Origin: Embleya sp040605455
GTDB taxonomy: Bacteria; Actinomycetota; Actinomycetes; Streptomycetales; Streptomycetaceae
Assembly (NCBI RefSeq): GCF_040605455.1
Contig: NZ_JBEXCV010000021.1
Coordinates: forward strand, 1 to 64,000
Direction: 5' to 3'
DNA: 64,000 bases
Both the position numbers and the translations under genes were made by a program. The notes beneath the pieces were generated by a model. That model saw only the letters and a list, made by a program, of their open reading frames with translations. It had not been told where the DNA came from and made no database searches. Below are positions 46,264 to 54,923 of the stretch, one piece after another; position 1 is the first letter of the stretch, and each line of letters opens with the position of its first letter.

Positions 46264-46707
46264 GTGCGCACGTACAGCCCCAAGCCCGGCGACGTCCAGC
46301 GTCAGTGGCACGTCATCGACGCGACCGATGTCGTGCTCGGCCGTCTGTCCACCCAGGCTGCTGCCCTGCTCCGGGGTAAGCACAAGCCGGTGTACGCGCC
46401 GCACGTCGACACCGGCGATTTCGTCATCATTGTGAACGCCGACAAGGTGCACCTGTCGGGTAACAAGCGCAGCCAGAAGATGGCGTACCGCCACTCCGGC
46501 TACCCGGGTGGCCTGCGCGCCGTCCGCTACGACGAGCTGCTGGAGAAGAACCCCGAGAAGGCCGTGGAGAAGGCCATCAAGGGCATGCTCCCGAAGAACA
46601 CCCTGGGTCGGCAGATGTTGTCGAAGCTCAAGGTGTACCGCGGTTCCGAGCACCCGCACTCGGCGCAGCAGCCGGTTCCGTTCGAGATCACCCAGGTCGC
46701 GCAGTAG
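46264..46707 (+). CDS. rplM: 50S ribosomal protein L13
   Basis: A 147-residue L13 with GTG start (VRTYSPKPGDVQRQWHVIDATDVVLGRLS). It is an early 23S rRNA-binding protein. GDFVIIVNADKVHLSGNKRSQKMAYRHSGYPGG and AIKGMLPKNTLGRQMLSKLKVYRGSEHPH are the signatures. The frame is open far upstream without similarity. rpsI follows after 41 nt. Confidence 0.97.
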   Translation: MRTYSPKPGDVQRQWHVIDATDVVLGRLSTQAAALLRGKHKPVYAPHVDTGDFVIIVNADKVHLSGNKRSQKMAYRHSGYPGGLRAVRYDELLEKNPEKAVEKAIKGMLPKNTLGRQMLSKLKVYRGSEHPHSAQQPVPFEITQVAQ

Positions 46708-46748
46708 TCACGGCCACCGCCTGACGAACGAATAGTTTGAGGAGAACA

Positions 46749-47234
46749 GTGGCCGAGACCATTGCAGAAACCCCGATCGAGGAGACCGAGGGTCTTCCGC
46801 TCGAGAGCTACACGTCCGAGTCGCTCGCCTCGCGCTTCAGCGAGCCGCAGGCGGGTTCGGCCACCGGTCGCCGCAAGGAAGCCGTCGCGCGCGTCCGCAT
46901 CGTGCCGGGCACGGGCAAGTGGAAGATCAACGGGCGCACGCTCGAGGAGTACTTCCCGAACAAGGTGCACCAGCAGCTGGTCAACGAGCCCTTCAAGGTG
47001 CTCGAGCTGGACGACCGCTACGACGTGCACGCCCGCATCCACGGTGGCGGCGTCTCCGGCCAGGCCGGTGCGCTGCGTCTGGGTGTAGCCCGTTCGCTGA
47101 ACGAGGCCGACGTCGAGGCTAACCGCCCGGCGCTCAAGAAGGCCGGCTTCCTGACCCGTGACCCGCGTGCCACGGAGCGCAAGAAGTACGGTCTGAAGAA
47201 GGCGCGCAAGGCGCCTCAGTACAGCAAGCGCTAA
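46749..47234 (+). CDS. rpsI: 30S ribosomal protein S9
   Basis: A 161-residue S9 starting with GTG 46749 after GAGGAGA. A 35-residue acidic N-terminal extension precedes the core ATGRRKEAVARVRIVPGTGKWKINGRTLEEYFP; VSGQAGALRLGVARSLNEADVEANRPALKKAGFLTRDPRATERKKYGLKKARKAPQYSKR is conserved in its parts, and the final SKR contacts P-site tRNA. A TTG at 46737 overlaps the ribosome site and is not favoured. Confidence 0.96.
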   Translation: MAETIAETPIEETEGLPLESYTSESLASRFSEPQAGSATGRRKEAVARVRIVPGTGKWKINGRTLEEYFPNKVHQQLVNEPFKVLELDDRYDVHARIHGGGVSGQAGALRLGVARSLNEADVEANRPALKKAGFLTRDPRATERKKYGLKKARKAPQYSKR

Positions 47235-47274
47235 ACAGCCTCGCAGCACCCTCTGCGGCTGTTCGCAGCGTCAT

Positions 47275-47319
47275 CAGGCCCCGGGGGCACGGTTCGTGCC
47301 CCCGGGGCCTGTGCGTTTT
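47275..47319 (+). terminator. Terminator after rpsI
   Basis: CAGGCCCCGGGGGCAC (47275-47290) pairs over 16 bp with GTGCCCCCGGGGCCTG (47296-47311) around GGTTC; TGCGTTTT follows. One of the strongest terminators in the window. Confidence 0.94.
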
Positions 47320-47394
47320 CCGGCGGTACTCCTGCGGGAGTGGCGTTCGAAGGTAGTGTCCGAGACATCCGGAATGTATGCGGGAGATCCAACT

Positions 47395-48762
47395 GTGGGA
47401 CGACTCTTCGGTACGGACGGCGTACGTGGCCTGGCGAATGGCCGGCTGACCGCGGAACTGGCGCTCGATCTGGCGGTCGCCGCCGCGCGGGTGCTGGGAT
47501 CACGCGGTCGGGACGGGATTCCGCAATCAGGGCACGGTCGCCGGCCGTTCGCCGTGGTGGGTCGTGACCCCCGGGCGTCCGGAGAGTTCCTGGAGGCCGC
47601 CGTGGTCGCGGGTCTGGCGGGGGCGGGCGTGGACGTGTACCGCGCCGGGGTGCTGCCGACGCCGGCGATCGCCCACCTGACCGGGCTGCTCGGCGCGGAC
47701 ATGGGCGTGATGCTCTCCGCGAGCCACAACGCGATGCCGGACAACGGGATCAAGTTCTTCGCGCGCGGCGGGCACAAGCTGCCGGACGACGTGGAGAACG
47801 AGATCGAGGCGCTGTTGGGCACCGCATGGGAGCGGCCCACCGGATCCGGGGTCGGCCGGGTGCAGGACCACCCCGAGGGCCACGAGCGTTACGTCGAACA
47901 CCTGTTGTCCTCGCTGCCGCATCGCCTGGACGGGCTCAAGGTTGTGGTGGACTGCGCGAACGGTGCCTCCTCGGCGGTGGCGCCGGACGCGCTGCGCCGG
48001 GCCGGGGCCGAGGTGATCGCGATCCACGCGGAGCCGGACGGCCTGAACATCAACGACGACTGCGGTTCCACGCACATGGACGCGCTTGCCGCCGCGGTGG
48101 TCGAGCACGGTGCGGACGCGGGCATCGCGCACGACGGCGACGCGGACCGGTGCCTTGCGGTGGACGCGCGCGGCGAACTGGTCGACGGCGACGCGATCCT
48201 GGCGGTGCTCGCGCTGGCGATGCGCGATGGCGGGCAGCTCGTGGAGAACACGCTGGTGGCCACCGTGATGTCCAACCTCGGGCTCAGGCTGGCCATGCAG
48301 GCCGCGGGCATCAAGATGGTGGAGACCGCGGTCGGCGACCGCTACGTCCTGGAGGCCATGCAGGCCTCGGGCCTGTCGCTGGGCGGCGAACAGTCGGGCC
48401 ACGTCGTGCTGTTGGACCACGCGACCACGGGCGACGGCACACTGACCGCGTTGCGCCTGCTGGCGCGTGTCGCGGAGACTGGCAAGCCGCTGCACGAACT
48501 GGCTTCGGTGATGACCCGGTTGCCGCAGATGTTGGTCAACGTCGCCGGAGTGGACCGCACCCGGGTGCACACCACGCCCGAACTGGCCCGGGCCGTCGCC
48601 CTGGTGGAGGAGCGCCTGGGTGACACCGGTCGGGTGTTGCTGCGCCCGTCGGGTACCGAGCCGTTGGTCCGGGTGATGGTGGAGGCGCAGACACACGACC
48701 AGGCGCGCGACGAGGCGACCGGCCTGGCCGAGATCGTGCGGACCCTGCTCGCGCTCGACTGA
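47395..48762 (+). CDS. glmM: Phosphoglucosamine mutase
   Basis: A 455-residue enzyme converting glucosamine-6-phosphate to glucosamine-1-phosphate for UDP-GlcNAc. The phosphoserine is Ser110 in MLSASHNAMPDNGIK; the magnesium loop is DGDADRCLAVD; the sugar-binding EQSGHVVL and the phosphate loop RPSGTEPLVRVMVE follow. GTG 47395 (VGRLFGTDGVRGLAN) has GGGAGA upstream. It works next to GlmS, encoded at 50840. Some strains use another mutase; the motifs here fit GlmM. Confidence 0.97.
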   Translation: MGRLFGTDGVRGLANGRLTAELALDLAVAAARVLGSRGRDGIPQSGHGRRPFAVVGRDPRASGEFLEAAVVAGLAGAGVDVYRAGVLPTPAIAHLTGLLGADMGVMLSASHNAMPDNGIKFFARGGHKLPDDVENEIEALLGTAWERPTGSGVGRVQDHPEGHERYVEHLLSSLPHRLDGLKVVVDCANGASSAVAPDALRRAGAEVIAIHAEPDGLNINDDCGSTHMDALAAAVVEHGADAGIAHDGDADRCLAVDARGELVDGDAILAVLALAMRDGGQLVENTLVATVMSNLGLRLAMQAAGIKMVETAVGDRYVLEAMQASGLSLGGEQSGHVVLLDHATTGDGTLTALRLLARVAETGKPLHELASVMTRLPQMLVNVAGVDRTRVHTTPELARAVALVEERLGDTGRVLLRPSGTEPLVRVMVEAQTHDQARDEATGLAEIVRTLLALD

Positions 48763-48784
48763 CCGAGTCGAACCCCCCGCGGCT

Positions 48785-49759
48785 TCAGGAAGACTTGGCG
48801 GCCCCCGTCGATGGTGACGGGGGTCGCCGCTTGGCGTGTGCGGCCTGCAGGCCCCACAGGCCGCGCTGGACGAGCAGGGTGAGGGTGCCCGCGAACACGA
48901 TGCCGCCCAGGTTCAGGCCGAGTTGGCCCAGTGAGCCGGCCGCCTGCGCGTAGTCGGTGTACCGGATGGCCACCGCAGCGTTCGCGGCGGCGGGCACGGT
49001 GGTGACCGAGATCAGGACGCCGATCAGCGCACCGGACTTGGCACTGGTCAGCGAGAGCATGCCCGCCACGCCGGCGAGCAGCGCGACCCAGAACGAGAGC
49101 CAGTCCGGCTGGAAGATGAACTCGGTGAGCGGGCGCGAGCGTTCGAGCATGTCGCGGTCGAACAGGCCGAGCGAGTCCAGGAGCGTGGTGAACGCGATGG
49201 TGGCCGCCATCGCCACCGGGAAGCCGACGAGCAGGGCGAGCGCACTGCGGGCGGCGAGTCGGGGCCGACACTGCACCGCGGCCACGCACAATCCGGCGAG
49301 CGGGCCGAATTCGGGTCCCACCACCATCGCGCCGACGATCAGGATCGGGTTGTCGAGCAGTACGCCGCACGCCGCGATCATGGTGGCCACCGCCAGGAAG
49401 GCCAGGAACGTCACGGAGAGCGCGGACTCCTCCGAGGTGGCCCCCTCGATCTCCTCCCACACTACGGAGTCGGCGCTGTCGCCCGGTGCGTCCCGCTCCG
49501 CTCGATCCGCGGACCGGGACAACATCACGTCCAGGTCCTCGAGCGCGATCGAGCCGTCCTTGTGCAGGTCCAACGCACGCAGTTCGGCGAGCACCGCATT
49601 GGTGGCCTCACGCGCCAGGTCACAGGCGATCACATCGCCCGCGGGCTGCACCGCGGCGCTCGGCCACACCACGAGATGGGTGGCTCCGGGTTCGGCGAGC
49701 AGCAGGTCACGCACCGCGGCGCTGCGGTCGGCGGGCACGATCAGACGCAGATGGAACAT
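48785..49759 (-). CDS. DUF389 membrane protein
   Basis: A 324-residue protein. An N-terminal soluble domain of about 110 residues (MFHLRLIVPADRSAAVRDLL) is followed by about six membrane spans, including FLAFLAVATMIAACGVLLDNPILIVGAMVVGPEFGPLAGL, the DUF389 signature with its PEFGP turn. The family includes TIGR00341-type proteins of unknown function, sometimes suggested as transporters. ATG 49759 follows TACCTT by 6 nt on the minus strand, so it is probably leaderless. It is convergent with glmM. Confidence 0.88.
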   Translation of the reverse strand: MFHLRLIVPADRSAAVRDLLLAEPGATHLVVWPSAAVQPAGDVIACDLAREATNAVLAELRALDLHKDGSIALEDLDVMLSRSADRAERDAPGDSADSVVWEEIEGATSEESALSVTFLAFLAVATMIAACGVLLDNPILIVGAMVVGPEFGPLAGLCVAAVQCRPRLAARSALALLVGFPVAMAATIAFTTLLDSLGLFDRDMLERSRPLTEFIFQPDWLSFWVALLAGVAGMLSLTSAKSGALIGVLISVTTVPAAANAAVAIRYTDYAQAAGSLGQLGLNLGGIVFAGTLTLLVQRGLWGLQAAHAKRRPPSPSTGAAKSS

Positions 49760-49777
49760 CCGGTGAAGGTACCTGGG

Positions 49778-50746
49778 TCACAACTTGCGCAGCCGCAATC
49801 TGCTCACCGAGTGGTCCGCGTCCTTTTGCAGCACCAGGGTGGCCCGGGCGCGGGTGGGCCGGATGTTCTGCACCAGGTTGGTCTCGTTGATGGTCGCCCA
49901 GGTGTTCTCCGCGTAGCGCAGCGCGTCCTCGGGGGTCATCACCGCGTATTTGCGAAAGTACGAGGCCGGGTCGCGGAACGCGGTTTGGCGCAGTTTGACG
50001 AAGCGTTCCAGGTACCAGCGGCGGATGTCCTGGGTGCGGGCGTCCACGTACACGCTGAAGTCGAAGAAGTCGGACAGCGCGAGCCGGGGCCGGCCGTCGG
50101 CGGTGGGCGACGCGGGCTGCAGGACGTTGAGGCCCTCGACGATGAGGATGTCGGGCCGGTGGATGGTCAGTCGCTCGTTCGGCAGGATGTTGTAGGTCAG
50201 GTGTGAGTACACCGGCGCGGTGACCTCGGGTTTGCCCGCCTTGACGTCCGCGACGAAGCGGACCAGGGCGCGTCGGTCGTAGGACTCCGGGAAACCCTTG
50301 CGGTGCATGATCCCGCGGCGTTCCAACTCCTCGTTGGGGTAGAGGAAGCCGTCGGTGGTCAGCAGTTCGACGTGCGGGTGGTCGGGCCAGCGGGCGAGCA
50401 GTTCGCGCAGGATGCGCGCGGTGGTGCTCTTGCCCACGGCGACGCTGCCCGCGACGCCGATCACGAACGGTATCCCCGGGCTGTCGCCGTTGCCCAGGAA
50501 CGTGGTCAGCGCGCGGCCCAGGCCCCGGGTGGCGCCGACGTAGAGGTTCAGCAGCCGCGAGAGCGGCAGGTAGACGTCGGAGACCTCGTCGAGGTCGACC
50601 ACGTCGCCCAGGCCGCGCAGGCGTTCGAGTTCGTCGGCGGTCAGCGGGAGCGGCGTCCCGGCCCGTAGCCGGGTCCAGGCGGCGCGGTCGAGTTCGACGA
50701 AGGGGGACAGGTCGCGAGCCGGCCCCTGAGCCGCGAAGGAGTGCAC
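49778..50746 (-). CDS. coaA: Pantothenate kinase, type I
   Basis: A 322-residue bacterial type I kinase catalysing the first step of coenzyme A synthesis. P-loop GVAGSVAVGKST at 98-109, DGFLYPNEEL with the catalytic Asp, and IVEGLNVLQ and YVDARTQDIRRWYLERFVKLR are the signatures. I chose GTG 50746 (VHSFAAQG); GACAAT lies 6 nt upstream, and homologues start near here. The same frame stays open for over 600 codons upstream on this strand, antisense to glmS, but that is not coding. It is divergent from glmS. Confidence 0.93.
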   Translation of the reverse strand: MHSFAAQGPARDLSPFVELDRAAWTRLRAGTPLPLTADELERLRGLGDVVDLDEVSDVYLPLSRLLNLYVGATRGLGRALTTFLGNGDSPGIPFVIGVAGSVAVGKSTTARILRELLARWPDHPHVELLTTDGFLYPNEELERRGIMHRKGFPESYDRRALVRFVADVKAGKPEVTAPVYSHLTYNILPNERLTIHRPDILIVEGLNVLQPASPTADGRPRLALSDFFDFSVYVDARTQDIRRWYLERFVKLRQTAFRDPASYFRKYAVMTPEDALRYAENTWATINETNLVQNIRPTRARATLVLQKDADHSVSRLRLRKL

Positions 50747-50839
50747 GTGCTTATTGTCCCGAGTGTGCGCCCGCGACCCGTCGCCGGGCCGTCGAACGCG
50801 TTTCCGTCGCCCCGATGGCGACCCCGTAGGCTGGGCCCC

Positions 50840-52690
50840 ATGTGCGGGATTGTGGGATATGTGGGCGCTCAATCGGCGCTGGATGTGGTCATCGGCGGAC
50901 TCAAGCGGCTGGAATACCGCGGCTACGACTCGGCCGGGGTGGCCGTGCTCTCCGCCGGCGCCCTGGTGAGCGAGAAGCGCGCCGGCAAGCTGGCGAACCT
51001 GGTGGGCGCGCTGGCCGAATCGCCGCTTCCGGTGGGGACGTGTGGCATCGGTCATACGCGGTGGGCCACGCACGGTGCGCCCAACGATGCGAACGCGCAT
51101 CCGCACCTGGACAACGTGGGCCGGGTCGCCGTCGTACACAACGGGATCATCGAGAACTTCGCGGCGCTGCGGGCCGAGTTGGCCGACCGTGGGCACAAGC
51201 TGAGTTCCGAGACCGACACCGAGGTGGTCGCGCACCTGCTGGCCGAGGAGTTCCCGGGCGCAGGCGAGGACCTGGCCGAGGCGATGCGCCGGGTGTGTCG
51301 CCGCCTGGAGGGCGCGTTCACCCTGGTCGCGGTGCACGCGGACGCCCCCGACGTGGTGGTCGGCGCGCGCCGCAACTCGCCGCTGGTGGTCGGTCGCGGG
51401 GTGGGCGAGAACTTCCTCGCCTCGGACGTGGCCGCGTTCATCGAGCACACGCGCGAGGCGATCGAGCTGGGTCAGGACCAAGTGGTCGAGCTGCGCCGGG
51501 ACGCGATCACGGTGACCGACTTCGACGGTGCGCCGGCGGCGTTTCGCGAGTATCACGTGGACTGGGACGTGTCGGCCGCCGAGAAGGACGGCTACGACTA
51601 CTTCATGCTCAAGGAGATCGCCGAGCAGCCCAAGGCGGTCGCCGACACGCTGCTCGGTCGGATCGGCACCGACGGGCGCCTGGTGCTCGACGAGGTGCGG
51701 ATCGCGGACGAGGTGCTGCGCGAGATCGACAAGGTGGTGATCATCGCCTGCGGTACCTCCTTCCATGCCGGGCTGATCGCCAAGTACGCGATCGAGCACT
51801 GGACGCGGGTGCCCTGCGAGGTCGAGCTGGCCAGCGAGTTCCGCTACCGCGACCCGATCCTGGACCGGCAGACGCTGGTGGTGACCATCTCGCAGTCCGG
51901 CGAGACGATGGACACCCTGATGGCCCAGCGGCACGCCCGCGAGCAGGGCGCCAAGGTGCTGGTCATCTGCAACACCAACGGCTCGACCATGCCGCGCGAG
52001 GCGGACGCCGTGCTGTACACGCACGCCGGCCCCGAGGTCGCGGTCGCCTCGACCAAGGCGTTCCTGACCCAGCTGGTCGCGTGCTACCTGGTCGCGCTGT
52101 ACCTGGGCCAGGTGCGCGGCACCAAGTGGGGCGACGAGATCACCGAGGTGATCGAGCAGCTCGCGGCGATGCCGGAGATGGTGGAGAAGGTCCTGGACAC
52201 GATGGAGCCGGTGCGCGAGCTGGCCCGTTCGCTCAGCGACGCCGGTTCGGTGCTGTTCCTGGGCCGGCACGTGGGCTACCCGGTGGCCCTGGAGGGTGCG
52301 CTCAAGCTCAAGGAGCTGGCGTACATGCACGCCGAGGGCTTCGCGGCGGGCGAACTCAAGCACGGCCCGATCGCGCTGATCGAGGAGGGCCTGCCGGTCG
52401 TGGTGGTGGTTCCGTCGCCGCGCGGGCGCTCGGTGCTGCACGACAAGATCGTGTCCAACATCCAGGAGATCCGGGCGCGCGGCGCGCGCACCATCGTGAT
52501 CGCCGAGGAAGGTGACGAGGCGGTCGTGCCGTACGCCGACCACCTGGTGCGCATCCCCGTCACGCCGGTGCTGCTGCAGCCGCTGGTGTCCACCGTGCCG
52601 CTCCAGGTGTTCGCGTGTGAGCTGGCCACGGCCAAGGGCCACGAGGTGGACCAGCCGCGCAACCTGGCGAAGTCGGTCACGGTCGAGTAG
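50840..52690 (+). CDS. glmS: Glutamine--fructose-6-phosphate aminotransferase (isomerizing)
   Basis: A 616-residue enzyme making glucosamine-6-phosphate from fructose-6-phosphate and glutamine. It starts at ATG 50840, giving MCGIVGYVGAQ with the nucleophile Cys2 exposed after Met removal. The N-terminal glutaminase holds GHTRWATHGAP; two SIS domains hold CGTSFHAG, SQSGETMDTL and ASTKAFLTQ; the end is LAKSVTVE. TAGGCT is 7 nt before ATG and no Shine-Dalgarno is present, so it is probably leaderless. No glmS ribozyme is seen. It feeds GlmM. Confidence 0.97.
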   Translation: MCGIVGYVGAQSALDVVIGGLKRLEYRGYDSAGVAVLSAGALVSEKRAGKLANLVGALAESPLPVGTCGIGHTRWATHGAPNDANAHPHLDNVGRVAVVHNGIIENFAALRAELADRGHKLSSETDTEVVAHLLAEEFPGAGEDLAEAMRRVCRRLEGAFTLVAVHADAPDVVVGARRNSPLVVGRGVGENFLASDVAAFIEHTREAIELGQDQVVELRRDAITVTDFDGAPAAFREYHVDWDVSAAEKDGYDYFMLKEIAEQPKAVADTLLGRIGTDGRLVLDEVRIADEVLREIDKVVIIACGTSFHAGLIAKYAIEHWTRVPCEVELASEFRYRDPILDRQTLVVTISQSGETMDTLMAQRHAREQGAKVLVICNTNGSTMPREADAVLYTHAGPEVAVASTKAFLTQLVACYLVALYLGQVRGTKWGDEITEVIEQLAAMPEMVEKVLDTMEPVRELARSLSDAGSVLFLGRHVGYPVALEGALKLKELAYMHAEGFAAGELKHGPIALIEEGLPVVVVVPSPRGRSVLHDKIVSNIQEIRARGARTIVIAEEGDEAVVPYADHLVRIPVTPVLLQPLVSTVPLQVFACELATAKGHEVDQPRNLAKSVTVE

Positions 52691-52707
52691 TTCGATCCGG
52701 CTCCTCG

Positions 52708-52751
52708 GCCGCCCCGCGCCTCCTCGAACGAGGCGGCGCGGGGCGGCTTTT
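52708..52751. terminator. Terminator between glmS and marR
   Basis: GCCGCCCCGCGCC (52708-52720) pairs over 13 bp with GGCGCGGGGCGGC (52735-52747), with CCTC/GAGG inside, followed by TTTT. It lies between convergent glmS and marR and may serve both. Confidence 0.9.
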
Positions 52752-52790
52752 GCGTGGTGGGGCGGGACGCCTGGGGGTGCCTCGTGCGGA

Positions 52791-53330
52791 TCAGCCCAGG
52801 TGGGTGTCGCCCTGGGCGATCAGGAGCTTGCGCAGCAGGCCGTTGAGCTGGTTGCGCTCGCCCTCGTCGAGCACGGCGAGGAAACGACCCTCGTTCTCCA
52901 GGTGGCCCAGCAGGATGTCGTCCACGAGCCGGACCCCCTCGGGAGTCAGCCTGACCATGACCGAGCGGCGGTCCTCCGCGCTGACCGAGCGCTCGACCAG
53001 CCCCTTCTGAGTGAGTTTATCCACCCGGTTGGTGATCGCGCCCGAGGTCACCATCGCCGAGCGCAGCAGGGTGCCGGCGCTGACCCCCTCCACGCCACCG
53101 GAGCGGCGCAGGGTGGCCAGCACGTCGAACTCGGAGAAGTCGAGCCCGTACCGGGCGAAGTAGGTGCGCAACGTCTGGTCGATGTACCGGCGCAGTCGGT
53201 TCATCCGACCCACCGCCGCCATCACGTCGAGGCTGCTCGGATCGATGTCGGGGCGCTCGCGGTGCCATTGGTCCCATACGTCGTCGATGGCGTCGCGGGT
53301 GTCCACGTCGCGTGTGTCGCGTTCGGTCAT
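52791..53330 (-). CDS. MarR-family transcriptional regulator
   Basis: A 179-residue winged-helix protein. Helices for dimerisation flank the DNA-binding part: EFDVLATLRRSGGVEGVSAGTLLRSAMVTSGAITNRVDKLTQKGLVERSVSAEDRRSVMVRLT (about 85-150), with the recognition helix around VTSGAITNRVDKL and the wing EDRRSVMVRLT. ATG 53330 follows TAAATT by 6 nt, so it is probably leaderless. It is divergent from an EamA transporter with an operator between them, so it likely represses itself and that gene. The inducer is unknown. Confidence 0.92.
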   Translation of the reverse strand: MTERDTRDVDTRDAIDDVWDQWHRERPDIDPSSLDVMAAVGRMNRLRRYIDQTLRTYFARYGLDFSEFDVLATLRRSGGVEGVSAGTLLRSAMVTSGAITNRVDKLTQKGLVERSVSAEDRRSVMVRLTPEGVRLVDDILLGHLENEGRFLAVLDEGERNQLNGLLRKLLIAQGDTHLG

Positions 53331-53340
53331 GCCGCCAATT

Positions 53341-53358
53341 TATCTCAACGCTCATCTA
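53341..53358. promoter_or_regulatory. MarR operator site 1 (over marR promoter)
   Basis: TATCTCAACGCTCATCTA shares its first 10 bp exactly with site 2 and abuts the marR -10 box TAAATT (minus strand, 53342-53337). Binding here would block marR transcription. The right half is less symmetric than in site 2. Confidence 0.5.
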
Positions 53359-53388
53359 CTTGACGCTCGCAGATCTTGGGTATTTACT

Positions 53389-53406
53389 TATCTCAACGTT
53401 CAGATA
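53389..53406. promoter_or_regulatory. MarR operator site 2 (palindrome)
   Basis: TATCTCAACGTTCAGATA is an 18-bp palindrome broken only at two symmetric positions (C/C). It lies near the expected -35 of the EamA gene and 48 bp from site 1. Size and symmetry are typical of MarR-family operators. Confidence 0.65.
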
Positions 53407-53423
53407 GTCAGTGCTCGCAAAAC

Positions 53424-53433
53424 TAACGTTGAG
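53424..53433. promoter_or_regulatory. Third half-site and -10 of the EamA gene
   Basis: AACGTTGAG (53425-53433) is the reverse complement of CTCAACGTT in site 2. It overlaps TAACGT (53424-53429), a possible -10 box. A regulator bound here could block transcription of the transporter. Confidence 0.4.
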
Positions 53434-53442
53434 GTGAATGTC

Positions 53443-54417
53443 ATGGCGGTTCAGGGTGGTAGCAGGGGACTCGGTCGCGTGGGGATGCTCCTGGCGACGG
53501 CCGTGGCCCCGGCCACGTGGGGGACCACCTACCTCGTGACCACGGAGATGCTTCCGGCGGACCGCCCGCTGCTCGCCGCCGGCGTGCGGGCGCTGCCCGC
53601 GGGCCTGCTCCTGGTCGCCCTGTCCAGGAGAATGCCGACCGGGGTGTGGTGGTGGCGGTCGTTCGTCCTCGGCATGCTCAACGTGGGGCTGTTCTTCCCG
53701 CTGATCTTCGCCGGCGCCTACCGCCTGCCCGGCGGGGTCGCGGCCACGATCGGCTCGGTATCGCCGCTGATCGTCGCGGGCCTGTCGGTCCTGATCCTCA
53801 AGGTCCGGCCGCAGGCGCGGGTGCTGCTCGCCGGCATCGGCGGCGTGGTCGGGGTCGCCCTGCTCGTGCTCAGCTCGCAGGCGAGGATCGACCCGATCGG
53901 TGTCGGGCTGATGTTGCTCGCCACCACCTTGATGGCGACGGGCGTGGTGATGTCGGCGCGCTGGGGCCGGCCCGAGGGCGTGTCGCTGTTGGCCACCACC
54001 GGCTGGCAGCTCACCGTCGGCGGCATGGTGATCGTCCCGCTGATGTTCGCGATCGAGGGCATGCCGCCGGTGCCCACCGGCCGCAACCTGCTCGGCTTCG
54101 GCTACCTGGTCCTGATCGGCACCGCCCTCGCCTACGTGCTGTGGTTCCGCGGCATCGAGCGCCTCGGCGCCGGCGTGGCGTCCTTCCTCGGACTGGTCAA
54201 CCCGGTGGTCGCCACGCTCGCCGGCCTGGTCGTGCTGAGCCAGACACTGACCCCGCTTCAGGTGCTCGGGCTGGTCGTCGCCTTGGGTGCGATGCTGCTC
54301 GGCCAGCGGCAGCCCAAGCGTCGCACCGAGGTCCGGGTCGGCTTGCCGGTCACCCTGGTCAAGGGCGCCACGGACACGAAGGAGCGGAACCGGGCCGAGG
54401 TCGTCGAGGCCTCGTGA
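53443..54417 (+). CDS. EamA/DMT-family transporter
   Basis: A 324-residue inner-membrane protein with ten predicted spans in two EamA repeats. The first repeat starts VGMLLATAVAPATWGTTYLVTTEMLPADRP, with conserved TWG; the second has GVGLMLLATTLMATGVVMSARWG and ends LGLVVALGAMLLGQRQP. The family exports metabolites such as amino acids, cysteine or drugs. ATG 53443 has GAGG 8 nt upstream; GTG 53434 is less likely. It is divergent from the MarR gene, which probably controls it in response to the exported compound (inference). Confidence 0.92.
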   Translation: MAVQGGSRGLGRVGMLLATAVAPATWGTTYLVTTEMLPADRPLLAAGVRALPAGLLLVALSRRMPTGVWWWRSFVLGMLNVGLFFPLIFAGAYRLPGGVAATIGSVSPLIVAGLSVLILKVRPQARVLLAGIGGVVGVALLVLSSQARIDPIGVGLMLLATTLMATGVVMSARWGRPEGVSLLATTGWQLTVGGMVIVPLMFAIEGMPPVPTGRNLLGFGYLVLIGTALAYVLWFRGIERLGAGVASFLGLVNPVVATLAGLVVLSQTLTPLQVLGLVVALGAMLLGQRQPKRRTEVRVGLPVTLVKGATDTKERNRAEVVEAS

Positions 54418-54446
54418 CCCGACAGCACGATCACGCGGTGCCCACC

Positions 54447-54474
54447 GGGCCGCATCCCCTCCGGGATGCGGCCC
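54447..54474 (+). terminator. Terminator after the EamA gene
   Basis: GGGCCGCATCCC (54447-54458) pairs over 12 bp with GGGATGCGGCCC (54463-54474) around CTCC; no T-run. Confidence 0.85.
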
Positions 54475-54543
54475 GGGCTCGTGTGTGCCCGGATCCGGGC
54501 AGGCTCGGGCCGGGCGCGGATGCGGTGTTTGTAGGCTCGGGGC

Positions 54544-54912
54544 GTGATCATCGGTGTGGGTATCGACGTCGCGGACATCGCGCGGTTCGGACAGTCGCTG
54601 GAACGGACCCCGGGGCTGGCCGATCGGCTCTTCACCGATGGCGAGCGCTGGGTGCGCCCGGGACAGGAACGCGGCGTCGCATCGCTGGCCGCCCGGTTCG
54701 CCGCCAAGGAGGCGCTGGCCAAGGCGCTCGGCGCGCCGACCGGGCTGCACTGGCGAGACGCCGAGGTGACCACCGAGGACTCGGGCCGGCCGCTGCTCAC
54801 GGTCCGGGGCACGGTGGCCGCGCGGGCCGCCGAACTGGGCGTGCGGCACTGGCATGTGTCGCTCAGCCACGACGCGGGCATTGCTTCCGCTGTCGTGATC
54901 GCCGAGGGCTGA
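54544..54912 (+). CDS. acpS: Holo-[acyl-carrier-protein] synthase
   Basis: A 122-residue AcpS-type phosphopantetheinyl transferase that moves the 4'-phosphopantetheine of CoA to fatty-acid ACP. VGIDVADIARF holds magnesium ligand Asp8; RFAAKEALAKALG holds Glu56; HVSLSHDAGIASAVVIAEG is the end. GTG 54544 lies 6 nt after TAGGCT with no Shine-Dalgarno, so a leaderless mRNA is likely. nnrD follows after 11 nt, as in Streptomyces. It depends on CoA from the pathway begun by CoaA. Confidence 0.95.
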   Translation: MIIGVGIDVADIARFGQSLERTPGLADRLFTDGERWVRPGQERGVASLAARFAAKEALAKALGAPTGLHWRDAEVTTEDSGRPLLTVRGTVAARAAELGVRHWHVSLSHDAGIASAVVIAEG

Positions 54913-54923
54913 GGGGGCGCAGC

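Noticed and set aside
50747..50839. glmS ribozyme or riboswitch upstream of glmS
   Set aside because: Only 93 bp separate coaA and glmS, the predicted transcript starts at the ATG, and no ribozyme core is visible.
50747..52642. Extension of coaA by more than 600 codons upstream
   Set aside because: The extra part is antisense to glmS and has no pantothenate kinase similarity; the GTG at 50746 fits the family start.
53517..54923. Long N-terminal extension of nnrD through the EamA and acpS genes
   Set aside because: It is an out-of-frame shadow of those genes; ATG 54924 with GAGGGGG gives the correct epimerase start.
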